From: Leucobacter aridicollis
GTDB taxonomy: Bacteria; Actinomycetota; Actinomycetes; Actinomycetales; Microbacteriaceae
Reading direction: 5' to 3'
Assembly: GCF_024399335.1 (NCBI RefSeq)
Contig: NZ_CP075339.1
Location: forward strand, 496,001 to 560,000
Length of the DNA: 64,000 bases
Below the pieces are notes generated by a model. The model had not been told where the DNA came from, did not search any database, and was given only the letters and a program-made list of their open reading frames with translations. A program made the translations under genes and the position numbers. Positions 9,184 to 17,263 of the stretch are shown here, one piece after another (position 1 is the stretch's first letter; each line of letters starts with the position of its first letter).

Positions 9184-11187
9184 TTACTTCGCGCCGCGCT
9201 CTGCAACCACGCGGTCAGAGATGAGCTGCATCACCATCGTGTCTGCAAGCGTGGTGGTGTCGCCGATCTTCCGTCCCTCGGCCGCGTCTTTGAGTAGCCG
9301 GCGCATGATCTTGCCCGAGCGAGTCTTCGGCAGCTCGTTCACGACATAGACGTTCCGCGGGCGAGCGATCGCGCCGATGTGCGACGCGACATGCGAGCGG
9401 AGCTCTTGCTCAGCTTCTGCCTCGGTGATGAGATGCTGCTGCGACTTCAAGATCACGAATGCGACAACCGCCTGGCCAGTCGTCTCGTCATCGGCACCGA
9501 CGACTGCCGCCTCGGCGACCGCGTGATGGCCAACGAGTGCCGACTCGATTTCTGTCGTGGACAGTCGGTGGCCAGAGACGTTCATGACGTCGTCGACGCG
9601 TCCGAGGAACCAGATGTCCCCATCCTCATCTAGGCGTGCGCCGTCGCCAGCGAAGTACTTATCGCCGAACTTGTCCCAGTAGGTGTCGATGAATCGCTGC
9701 GGATCGCCCCAGACGTTTCGCACCATCGACGGCCATGGCCGCTCGACGACGAGCAGGCCGCCCTGGCCATTCTCCACGGGGTTGCCCTCGTCGTCGACGA
9801 CGGCGATCGAGATGCCTGGCTGAGCGATCTGCGAGCTGCCGGGCTTGAGCGAGGTGAGTCCGGGAAGCGGCGCGACCATCATGGCGCCGGTCTCTGTCTG
9901 CCACCACGTGTCGACGATTGGCGTCTTGCCGGCGCCGATCACGTCGCGGTACCAGCGCCACGCCTCGGGGTTGATTGGCTCGCCGACGCTGCCAAGCAGC
10001 CGGAGGCTTGAAAGGTCATACTGCTCGGGTACTTGGCGTCCGACCTTCATGCACGAGCGAATTGCGGTGGGCGCCGTGTAGAAGATTGACACCTTGTACT
10101 TCTCGATGATCCGCCACCAGCGGCCCCAGTCTGGGGTGTCGGGCGTGCCTTCGTACATCACCTGCGTTGCGCCATTGGAGAGCGGGCCGTACACGATGTA
10201 GGAGTGGCCTGTGACCCAGCCAACGTCTGCAGTGCACCAGAAGACGTCGCTCTCTGGCTTGATATCGAAGACGTCGCTGAAAGTTGTGGTCGCCTGAGTG
10301 AGGTAGCCGCCGGTGGTGTGCAAGATGCCCTTCGGCTTGCCCGTCGTGCCGGAGGTGTAGAGGATGAAGAGCGGGTTCTCGGCGGGGAAACCCTGCGCCG
10401 TGTGGTCGCCGTCGTACGCGGTAATCTCTTCGTGCCACCAGAGGTCTCGGCCGTCGACCATATTGACCTCGTTGCCGCCCCGGTTCACTACGAGCACGTG
10501 CTTCACGGTGGTCGGCTTGCCGTCTGCATCGTCGAGCTCGAGTGCCTGATCAACGACGGGCTTGAGCGGTGACACTCGTCCCTTTCGGTACCCACCGTCA
10601 GCGGTAATAACTACCTCTGCCTCCACGTCATCAATGCGCGCCCGGAGGCTCTCGGCGCTGAACCCGCCGAAGACGACCGAGTGGGCCGCACCGAGCCGAA
10701 CCACTGCCAGCATTGCGATGACTGTCTCTGGAATCATCGGCATGTAGATCGCGACGCGGTCGCCTGCGGTGACCCCGAGGCTCGCGAGCATATTGGCTGC
10801 GCGCTTGACCTCGTGGGTGAGCTCGGCGTAGGTGAGCGTGCGGGTGTCGCCTGGTTCGCCCTCAAAGTGGATCGCGACGCGGTCACCGAGGCCGTTCGCT
10901 ACGTGCCTGTCGAGGCAGTTCTCTGCAACGTTGAGCTCGCCGTCTGCGAACCACCGGGCGAACGGTGGGTTTGTCCAGTCGAGAACCTCGGTGAACGGCT
11001 TCTTCCAGGCGAGCCGATTCTGCGCCTGCTCAGCCCAGTATGCTTCTGGATCGGCTGCGGCGCGAAGGTAGATCTCTGAAGAGTTCTGGTTTGCTTGCTC
11101 GCGGAATTCCGGCGAAGGCGGGTAGCTCTCACCGGCGTCGTGGGCGAGGGCAGAAAGACTTTCAATAGTGCCGTGATCGTCGCTCAT
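9184..11187 (-). CDS. acs: Acetyl-CoA synthetase
   Basis: This 667-residue enzyme activates acetate to acetyl-CoA through acetyl-AMP. An N-terminal ACAS segment (ENCLDRH) precedes the AMP-binding domain, with the phosphate loop YTSGTTGKPKG and the WWQTETG motif. The C-terminal lid has the lysine in PKTRSGKIMRR that is reversibly acetylated in the family. GAAAGGG lies upstream of the start on the minus strand. It converges on ridA and diverges from the Tad locus. It is probably used for acetate scavenging in the cytoplasm. Confidence 0.97.
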   Translation of the reverse strand: MSDDHGTIESLSALAHDAGESYPPSPEFREQANQNSSEIYLRAAADPEAYWAEQAQNRLAWKKPFTEVLDWTNPPFARWFADGELNVAENCLDRHVANGLGDRVAIHFEGEPGDTRTLTYAELTHEVKRAANMLASLGVTAGDRVAIYMPMIPETVIAMLAVVRLGAAHSVVFGGFSAESLRARIDDVEAEVVITADGGYRKGRVSPLKPVVDQALELDDADGKPTTVKHVLVVNRGGNEVNMVDGRDLWWHEEITAYDGDHTAQGFPAENPLFILYTSGTTGKPKGILHTTGGYLTQATTTFSDVFDIKPESDVFWCTADVGWVTGHSYIVYGPLSNGATQVMYEGTPDTPDWGRWWRIIEKYKVSIFYTAPTAIRSCMKVGRQVPEQYDLSSLRLLGSVGEPINPEAWRWYRDVIGAGKTPIVDTWWQTETGAMMVAPLPGLTSLKPGSSQIAQPGISIAVVDDEGNPVENGQGGLLVVERPWPSMVRNVWGDPQRFIDTYWDKFGDKYFAGDGARLDEDGDIWFLGRVDDVMNVSGHRLSTTEIESALVGHHAVAEAAVVGADDETTGQAVVAFVILKSQQHLITEAEAEQELRSHVASHIGAIARPRNVYVVNELPKTRSGKIMRRLLKDAAEGRKIGDTTTLADTMVMQLISDRVVAERGAK

Positions 11188-11342
11188 GGCTACCCTTTCA
11201 ATCAGGAAACATCATTGTCTCGCTCAATGGTAGACCCGGCGGCTTCGTCCCCAGGCCCCCCGAAAGAGGGGAGCGGCATCGGCTCTCCACAGTTCGGCTC
11301 GGCGTCTTGCGTGACGAGATTTCATCGGGTTCGCTGTGACGC

Positions 11343-12341
11343 ATGAACCCGGGAGCGTCTCGCAGTGACTCACCCCGGTCGGCCGCGCTCGGAATTGACG
11401 CCCGGCGATCGTTTGGGGGCTTGATCTCGCTTATCGACGATCCTGACGTGCGCGACATTATGTTGCACGCAGTCGCGGGAAAGGGTGAGTTATGGGTGGA
11501 CAGGGGACGGGGTGCGGAGATTGTGGAAGGCTGGGAATCCCCAGCTGCCGAGCTCCGAAAGCTCGCGGTGGCGCTCATCGCCGCTGGCGGTAGGCACCTT
11601 GACGAGCTCAACCCCATCGCGGATGTGCACCTTGGGGACGCGATACGTGTGCACGCGGTGCTTGCTCCCGTGGCGGTGGCGGGCACAGCAATCTCGATTC
11701 GATTGCCCGCGCAACATGCGCAAAGCCTCGATGACCTCGTTGCGTCAGGGAGCTGTTCACGAAGGGTCGCGCGGCTGCTGACAGAAAGCGTTGTCGGCCG
11801 ACGAAACCTCCTTGTCACTGGCGGGGCAGGGAGCGGAAAGACCACCTTGTTGTCATCCTTGCTTTCGCTTGTCCCAGGGCATGAGAGGCTCCTGACGATT
11901 GAAGATGTGGCGGAGCTCCGGCCGGACCACCGGCACCACATTGCATTGGAGTCGCGCCAGCCGAACATTGAGGGCGCCGGCGAGGTGAGCCTTGACCGAC
12001 TACTGCGGGAGGCGCTCAGAATGCGCCCCGACCGGATCGTGCTCGGAGAATGTCGGGGCGCTGAGATTGCGACATTGCTCGCGGCACTCAATACCGGGCA
12101 TGAGGGTGGCGCAGGGACACTTCACGCGAACGGAATCGAGGATGTGCCGGCGAGGCTTGAAGCGCTTGGAACGCTTGCCGGGCTGAGCCCCGAGATGCTC
12201 GCCCGCCAAGCGACTGTGCTTGATCTCGTCGTGCACGTGAGTCGCGAGGGCGGTGTGCATCGTGTCTCCCAGCTCGGCAGGTTGCGGGTTGGAAGTAGGG
12301 GCACGTTGGAGGTGGCAACCCGTGCGGCCGAGGCGTACTAG
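11343..12341 (+). CDS. Tad/Flp pilus-type secretion ATPase (TadA/CpaF family)
   Basis: This 332-residue hexameric ATPase powers pilin assembly or secretion. The N-terminal domain (1-150) is followed by Walker A GGAGSGKTT (160-168), an acidic box (TIEDVAEL), and Walker B within RIVLGECRG (231-239). The invariant arginine/histidine region LNTGHEGGAGTLHAN lies near residue 255. It is shorter than free-standing TadA proteins because it lacks most of their N-terminal extension. It heads a five-gene pilus locus on the plus strand. No CpaE/Ssd-like gene or prepilin peptidase is present in this window. Confidence 0.9.
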   Translation: MNPGASRSDSPRSAALGIDARRSFGGLISLIDDPDVRDIMLHAVAGKGELWVDRGRGAEIVEGWESPAAELRKLAVALIAAGGRHLDELNPIADVHLGDAIRVHAVLAPVAVAGTAISIRLPAQHAQSLDDLVASGSCSRRVARLLTESVVGRRNLLVTGGAGSGKTTLLSSLLSLVPGHERLLTIEDVAELRPDHRHHIALESRQPNIEGAGEVSLDRLLREALRMRPDRIVLGECRGAEIATLLAALNTGHEGGAGTLHANGIEDVPARLEALGTLAGLSPEMLARQATVLDLVVHVSREGGVHRVSQLGRLRVGSRGTLEVATRAAEAY

Positions 12342-13329
12342 GCTCGGCGCGCAGGGCGGGGACAGTCGCCTCGCGAGCCGGATCCGAGGCCGTGTGAATC
12401 GCGTGCTGTCCCGCGCGAGCACAGATGATGTCGCCGCCGGGGGTGCTGGCTCGGCCGTTGTCGCAGGCCGCTGTGCTGCGCTGCTGCGGGGAGGGATGTC
12501 GCCTCCGCAAGTCGTGCGGTCAATCGCCGATGAGTTCTCCAGCGAACCGATCCAGGAGATTACGGAATCGGTGCGTGGTGGCGCCAGCATCGGTTTGGCA
12601 TTTGCCGGGGTTGATGGGCCTGACTGGCGGGTGCTTGGAGCTGCCTGGCAGCTCGCAGAGACGAGCGGCGCCCCGTTTGCGCCCGCGCTCGAGCGGATCG
12701 CTGCTGCGTTGCAGAGCATCTCAGACGGGGCTCGAAAACGTTCGGTGCTGCTCGCAGGACCGAAGATGACTGCCACGCTCGTCATGTGGCTCCCACTTGC
12801 TTCCGTCGCTGTGAGCTTCATCCTTGGGTTCAACCCGGTTCCGGTGTTCTTCTCCCCGGTGGGAGCCCTACTGCTCAGTATCGGGGTGCTCCTCCAGGTC
12901 GTCGGCGCGAAATGGACGGCAAGGCTGACCGCACAGGTAGAACGGCAAGACCGAGTCGCTGGGCTTGAATGCGAGCTCGCTTGGGTCGCCCTTGCAGGCG
13001 GGGCCCCGCCGAGGCTCGCGCTCAGGCGGGTGGCCGATGCGGTGTCAGAAGCGCGCGCCGAATGGGTGCAGTTGGACAGCCTTCGGGCGGGCGAGCCGCT
13101 CGCGCGCGCCCTGGCTGTTGCGACCGCCGCCGGTGTGCCGGCCTCCGGACTCTTGCTCGAGGTCGCGAACGACGAGCGTGCGAAGACGCAGGCCGCACTG
13201 GAACGCGAAGCTGAGAAGCTCGGGGTGCGCATCCTCTTGCCGCTCGCCGCGTGTGTGTTGCCCGCATTCATCGCCGTCGGAGTCGTGCCAATTGTTGTTG
13301 CGCTCGTTGGTGACCTGTTTCCGTCGTGA
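12322..13329 (+). CDS. Tad pilus inner-membrane platform protein with two T2SSF-like halves (TadB/TadC-like)
   Basis: This 335-residue membrane protein starts at GTG 12322, chosen because GGAGG at 12308-12312 lies 9 nt upstream; it overlaps the ATPase gene by 20 nt. The first half (about 30-180) has a soluble helical bundle then a hydrophobic helix pair (LPLASVAVSFILGF, VGALLLSIGVLLQVV). The second half repeats the pattern and ends in ILLPLAACVLPAFIAVGVVPIVVALV. It would be the platform that the ATPase rotates or pumps. Related actinobacteria usually have separate tadB and tadC genes, so this looks like a compact fusion. Confidence 0.75.
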   Translation: MRPRRTRLGAQGGDSRLASRIRGRVNRVLSRASTDDVAAGGAGSAVVAGRCAALLRGGMSPPQVVRSIADEFSSEPIQEITESVRGGASIGLAFAGVDGPDWRVLGAAWQLAETSGAPFAPALERIAAALQSISDGARKRSVLLAGPKMTATLVMWLPLASVAVSFILGFNPVPVFFSPVGALLLSIGVLLQVVGAKWTARLTAQVERQDRVAGLECELAWVALAGGAPPRLALRRVADAVSEARAEWVQLDSLRAGEPLARALAVATAAGVPASGLLLEVANDERAKTQAALEREAEKLGVRILLPLAACVLPAFIAVGVVPIVVALVGDLFPS

Positions 13330-13594
13330 CCCCGCGCAGGCGAGACACACCCCGCTCAGTCATCTCAGACTGCGGCGCTGAGCGGCGCGTTGCGTTGTGT
13401 GAGGGGCCGCGCGTTCTCAGCAAGGCTCCGTCGTCGTCCACACCCCGCCTTGCAGGCGTCCGAGGCGGCAATCTCTACACATGATTGCCCTGCGCCCGCC
13501 GCAACGATGCCCCCACGCTCACCATGGAACTACCACCGCGGAAGTCGCAGGCGGCAACTTGTCGCACGGCCCCGCAACTGAGAAGGAGGCAAGG

Positions 13595-14017
13595 ATGACT
13601 ACGACAGCAAGAGAAGGAATTGTGCGGGAGGAAGCGCGCGCGAATGACGCGCGAACCGAACGCGAGGTGCTCCACGATTTGGGGTTTCCGGTCCAGGCCG
13701 TGCATACGGCGAGCGAAGAGGATCGAGATCAGCGGACCAGACTCGAGGGCTCGGAGCCCGCCCCACTCAACGGATCGGAAGAGGGAGCTTCACGGACAAG
13801 CAATAACCGGGGGCGCCGTATCGGCTGGGCTCGCCGTGGTGCGTCACTTCGCGTCAGGTTTCGCGCTGACGAGCGTGGTGCGGTCACTGCCGAATATGCG
13901 CTTGTCATCATGGCGGCAGTCGCGTTCGCGGGATTGCTGATTGTCATTATGCGCTCAGAGGAGATCCGTGGCGCGCTGCTGGGGCTCGTGCAGAACGCGC
14001 TCGGCAGCGCAGGCTAG
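13595..14017 (+). CDS. DUF4244 pilin-like protein
   Basis: The protein has 140 residues from ATG 13595, with AAGGAGG at 13583-13589. The first 90 residues are charged and poorly conserved. The conserved part is RADERGAVTAEYALVIMAAVAFAGLLIVIMRS, a class III signal-like sequence with Glu at position +5 of a hydrophobic helix, as in Flp pilins and the DUF4244 family. It is probably the major pilin subunit of the locus. The unusually long hydrophilic N-terminal leader would be removed by a prepilin peptidase not encoded nearby. Confidence 0.8.
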   Translation: MTTTAREGIVREEARANDARTEREVLHDLGFPVQAVHTASEEDRDQRTRLEGSEPAPLNGSEEGASRTSNNRGRRIGWARRGASLRVRFRADERGAVTAEYALVIMAAVAFAGLLIVIMRSEEIRGALLGLVQNALGSAG

Positions 14018-14032
14018 CTGAGTGAGACGCTG

Positions 14033-14398
14033 ATGGTGCACACGTTTATCGCAGACCGTCGTGGCTCTGTGACCGCTGAGTTCGCGGTCGGTCTGCCAGC
14101 AGTTCTGCTCGTGCTTGGTCTGGTGATCGGCACTGTCCAACTGTCGGCTGAACGTGTTGCACTGACAGCGCTCGCTGGCGACCTTGCCCGACTGCAGGCG
14201 CGTGGAGACACGGGTGTGGCGCAGGCGCGTCTCGACGAGCACGGAGGTTCCCCGAGCGTCAACAGGACTGTGGAAAGCGGGGTGCTGTGCGTAGTGGTGA
14301 CGTCTCGGCAACGAACGGGGCTGCTGTCGCCACTCTCGGTGAGCGGGAGAGGATGCGCTGCGCTCTCAGACGGGTTGGCGAGTACGGGGTCGACATGA
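14033..14398 (+). CDS. TadE-like minor pseudopilin
   Basis: This 121-residue protein has the TadE signature near the N-terminus: DRRGSVTAEFAVGLPAVLLVLGLV, a prepilin-like helix with the conserved Glu. The rest is a small extracytoplasmic domain with two cysteines. It follows the DUF4244 gene by 15 nt and overlaps the next gene. TadE-type proteins are minor pilins needed for assembly or adhesion. Confidence 0.75.
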   Translation: MVHTFIADRRGSVTAEFAVGLPAVLLVLGLVIGTVQLSAERVALTALAGDLARLQARGDTGVAQARLDEHGGSPSVNRTVESGVLCVVVTSRQRTGLLSPLSVSGRGCAALSDGLASTGST

Positions 14399-14727
14399 GC
14401 GTGCCGGTTGCTGCAGCAATTGCCGCAGGCTCGGTCGTGCTCGCACTCCCGATACTCGCCGCCTCGCAGCTGCTTGTCGCTGGGGCACAGGCGTCCAACG
14501 CCGCTGACGCGGCAGCCCTTGCCGCCGCTGATACCTTCGTGGGACTCGTGTCCGGCGGAACGAATGAGGAGCCGTGCGAACTCGCAGACCGAATCGCCGC
14601 GGAGAACCGTGCGGAGCTCGGCGAGTGTGCGGTCGGGCCGGGTGTTGCCGAGGTGCGGGTGACAGTCAGGTCGCGGGTCGGGCTATTCGCGGTCGAACGG
14701 CATGCCAGGGCTGGCCCGCCGGAGTGA
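14353..14727 (+). CDS. Rv3654c/TadE-like membrane protein of the pilus locus
   Basis: This is a 124-residue product if started at ATG 14353; a second ATG at 14395 forms an ATGA overlap with the TadE stop, and the choice is uncertain. It contains one membrane helix (AGSVVLALPILAASQLLV) then the conserved segment ASNAADAAALAAADTF, typical of the TadE-like 'helicase/secretion neighbourhood' proteins of actinobacteria. Two cysteines (PCELAD, GECAVG) may form a disulfide. It ends the Tad cluster, and the next gene is convergent. Confidence 0.7.
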   Translation: MRCALRRVGEYGVDMSVPVAAAIAAGSVVLALPILAASQLLVAGAQASNAADAAALAAADTFVGLVSGGTNEEPCELADRIAAENRAELGECAVGPGVAEVRVTVRSRVGLFAVERHARAGPPE

Positions 14728-14788
14728 GCGAACGTCGCTAACGGATCGCTTACCTGGTAGTGCGGCTAGCGGTCGAGCGCCTCCGCCA

Positions 14789-16126
14789 TCACTGTGTGTC
14801 GGGGCTCTCGCTCGCCGGCCCGATCCCGAGCAGCGCGTCGGTAAACGCAATGAGCCGAGCCATCGCTTCATCATCAAACCGCGGCAGGATCGCAAGCAGG
14901 TCTGTGATGAGCCCCAGCGCAGCGTGCACCAGCACCGTCGCTTCGCGGGTGTTCAGTTCCGGGCGGAGGTCAAGCAGGCAATCGACCCAGGCCTGCAGGG
15001 AGGCTGCCTGCGACGCCTGGACTCCGCGCAACTCCTGGGGGGTGAGATTGCCTTTCTCGGCAAAAAACACCCGCATGAGTTCCGGGCTCCGAAAGGAGTG
15101 CTCAATGTAGGCGCGGATGAGCGAGCGCAGCAGATCAACCGGTGAGAGCGGCGACCCTTCGACCTCGGTCTGATGTGGGTAGAGCCATTGCGTCGCACGC
15201 TCGTACACTGCGAGCAGCAGCGCGTGTTTGCCGTCAAAGTGCCTGTACACACCTGATGGTGTGAGGTCGACCTCGGTTGCGATCTCCTCGATCGTTGTCT
15301 CGTTGTATCCGCGCGCCCCGAAGAGTCGCACGCTTGCCTCAAGGAGCCGCTCTCGCCGAGAGAGCGGCGGCGTTGAGCCCGCAGCCGTAGAGGCCGCAGC
15401 TTTAGAGCCCGCAGGTGCTGAGCCCTCAACTGTGGAGCTCTGAACCGCTGGGCCGCCACCCGCTGGGCCGCCTTCGCCTGCCGTGTCAGCAGATGGCGAG
15501 GTGTGCGACAGGTATGTCGAGACATCGACGTTCAGTACATCCCAAGCCGCAGTCGTGAGAAGCGCTCGCAGTCGGGGCCGAGCGAGAATGGTGTCGTGTG
15601 CGGAGATGCTCCCAAACACCGCAAACGTGCCAAGCGCCATGTAGACCCGCTCGAGCTCGTCGACATTGGGCCTGTAGCTTCGGTGCGCGGCGATGAAACG
15701 GTCGCCGTTCAGCTGAAATCCAGCGTTCAACCGCGCCCGGTCAGCCTGCTCGAGGTAGCGGCCTTCCCACTTGTAGATCCCGCTCGTCGCGCGCAGTTCG
15801 ATCGTGAGGTCGGCAACGACCCTGATGAGTTCGCCGAGAGCGACGCGGCCCTCGTCTTCGGTTGACAACGGAAGCTCCGCCGCGTCTGCGGTGACCACGG
15901 CGAGTTGGTCAACGAGGAGCATCGCAGCGCTGACGAAGAGCGCGTACTTGCTCGGGAAGTGCCGATACAGCGCGGGAGCCGAGATGCCGACCGAGTCAGC
16001 AATATCTTGCATGCTGACTGCGTGGTAGCCGCGACGCGAGAACGCGGCCGCGGCAGCGTGCTCGATACGTTGCTTGCGGTCACGCGGGCGAACCCGAGGC
16101 GTGGCGGCACTATCGTGCTTGGACAT
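14789..16126 (-). CDS. Tandem double TetR-family transcriptional regulator
   Basis: This 445-residue protein carries two complete TetR units. Unit 1 (about 15-215) has the HTH MQDIADSVGISAPALYRHF; unit 2 (about 255-440) has IEEIATEVDLTPSGVYRHF. An Ala/Ser/Gly/Pro linker of about 40 residues joins them. TetR proteins normally dimerise, so a covalent pseudo-dimer is implied. Such tandem TetRs occur in actinobacteria, often near lipid or beta-oxidation genes, but here the neighbours are a DUF808 gene and the Tad locus, so the target is unclear. A minus-strand TAGGCT ends 6 nt before the ATG, suggesting a leaderless transcript. Confidence 0.85.
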   Translation of the reverse strand: MSKHDSAATPRVRPRDRKQRIEHAAAAAFSRRGYHAVSMQDIADSVGISAPALYRHFPSKYALFVSAAMLLVDQLAVVTADAAELPLSTEDEGRVALGELIRVVADLTIELRATSGIYKWEGRYLEQADRARLNAGFQLNGDRFIAAHRSYRPNVDELERVYMALGTFAVFGSISAHDTILARPRLRALLTTAAWDVLNVDVSTYLSHTSPSADTAGEGGPAGGGPAVQSSTVEGSAPAGSKAAASTAAGSTPPLSRRERLLEASVRLFGARGYNETTIEEIATEVDLTPSGVYRHFDGKHALLLAVYERATQWLYPHQTEVEGSPLSPVDLLRSLIRAYIEHSFRSPELMRVFFAEKGNLTPQELRGVQASQAASLQAWVDCLLDLRPELNTREATVLVHAALGLITDLLAILPRFDDEAMARLIAFTDALLGIGPASESPDTQ

Positions 16127-16135
16127 GCCAAAAGC

Positions 16136-17074
16136 CTAGTGCGTGACAGGTTTTTGAAACCTGAGTCGCGCAAACAGCCCGAGGCCGAGCATCACAACCG
16201 CGCCCCAGGCGAGGCCGAACACCGCTGACAGGCCAGAGTCGACGAACCAGGTGACAATACCGGGAAGCGTTGCGGCGTGAACGATCGAGCTCACGAGGTC
16301 GTAGGGAGCGCTAAATCCCACTTCTGCGAGATTGACGAGGAGGATATGACCGCCCACCCAGAGCATCGCAAGCGCCCCGACGACCGTGAGTGCCCGGAAC
16401 ACCCACGGCATTGCCTGCACGAGGCCGCGGCCCGTCGCCTGCAGCCAGCGCGCGGGACGTTTGATGAGCCAGAACCCGACATCGTCCATCCTGATGAGAA
16501 GCGCTACGGTGCCGTAAACGGCGACTGTCATGAGGAGGCCAACGACGACGAGTGTCGCAAGTCGAATACCCCACGAAGTGGCTTCGATGTTTGCGAGGGA
16601 GATGAGCATGATCTCAATGCTGAGGACGAGGTCGGTGCGTACCGCGCTTGACACCATCTGCTTTTCGTCGGTCTGCGTGCGTTCGACGACCTGTTCGACG
16701 CCCCCAGCGTCGCCGTGGCTCGGGCGAATCCAGTGCCACACCTTTTCGGCGCCCTCGTATGCGAGGTACGTTCCACCGAGAATGAGAAGCCACGGGAAAA
16801 TCCACGGCGCCCACGCGCTCAGCACCATGATCCCTACGATGATGATTGCTTTGTTGAGTAATGAGCCGCGCGTAATCTTCCAGACGACTGGGAGTTCCCG
16901 CTTGGGGGTAAGCCCCTGCACGTACTGGGGCGATACTGCCGCGTCGTCGATGACGACGCCCGCGGCCTTTGCGGAGGCCTTCGCGGCCCCGGCGACGACG
17001 TCGTCGATCGATGCCGCTGCAGCTCGGGCGAGCACGGCAATATCGTCAAGTAGTGCGAAGAAACTAGCGCTCAC
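16136..17074 (-). CDS. DUF808 family membrane protein (YedI-like)
   Basis: The protein has 312 residues. The family signature is at the N-terminus: FFALLDDIA, then AAKASAKAAGVVIDDAAVSPQYV and a PKRELPVVWKI segment. Several membrane helices follow (IIVGIMVLSAWAPWIFPWLLILGGTYLAYEGAEK and others, about six in total). The molecular function of DUF808/YedI is not established. GTG 17074 has AGAGGC upstream. The double TetR begins 9 nt after its stop on the same strand. Confidence 0.88.
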   Translation of the reverse strand: MSASFFALLDDIAVLARAAAASIDDVVAGAAKASAKAAGVVIDDAAVSPQYVQGLTPKRELPVVWKITRGSLLNKAIIIVGIMVLSAWAPWIFPWLLILGGTYLAYEGAEKVWHWIRPSHGDAGGVEQVVERTQTDEKQMVSSAVRTDLVLSIEIMLISLANIEATSWGIRLATLVVVGLLMTVAVYGTVALLIRMDDVGFWLIKRPARWLQATGRGLVQAMPWVFRALTVVGALAMLWVGGHILLVNLAEVGFSAPYDLVSSIVHAATLPGIVTWFVDSGLSAVFGLAWGAVVMLGLGLFARLRFQKPVTH

Positions 17075-17263
17075 GTGTGGTGCCTCTATGTAAGGGGAAC
17101 GAATTGAGAATCAGGATAACCCGTGCGGGGAACGAAACCCGAAGGGAAGACGGAAGTCGCTAGGAATGACGGATTCTCACGTGACTGTGTGTATCGTTGC
17201 GGTGCAGGGAGCCCTGCGCGACGAATCGCGTGTACGGGATATAAAGGCGAGAATTGGAGTGCC

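Noticed and set aside
12253..12321. Earlier start for the TadB/TadC-like gene at 12253
   Set aside because: It would lie deep inside the ATPase gene, and GTG 12322 has a well-spaced GGAGG. The extra residues have no membrane-protein character.
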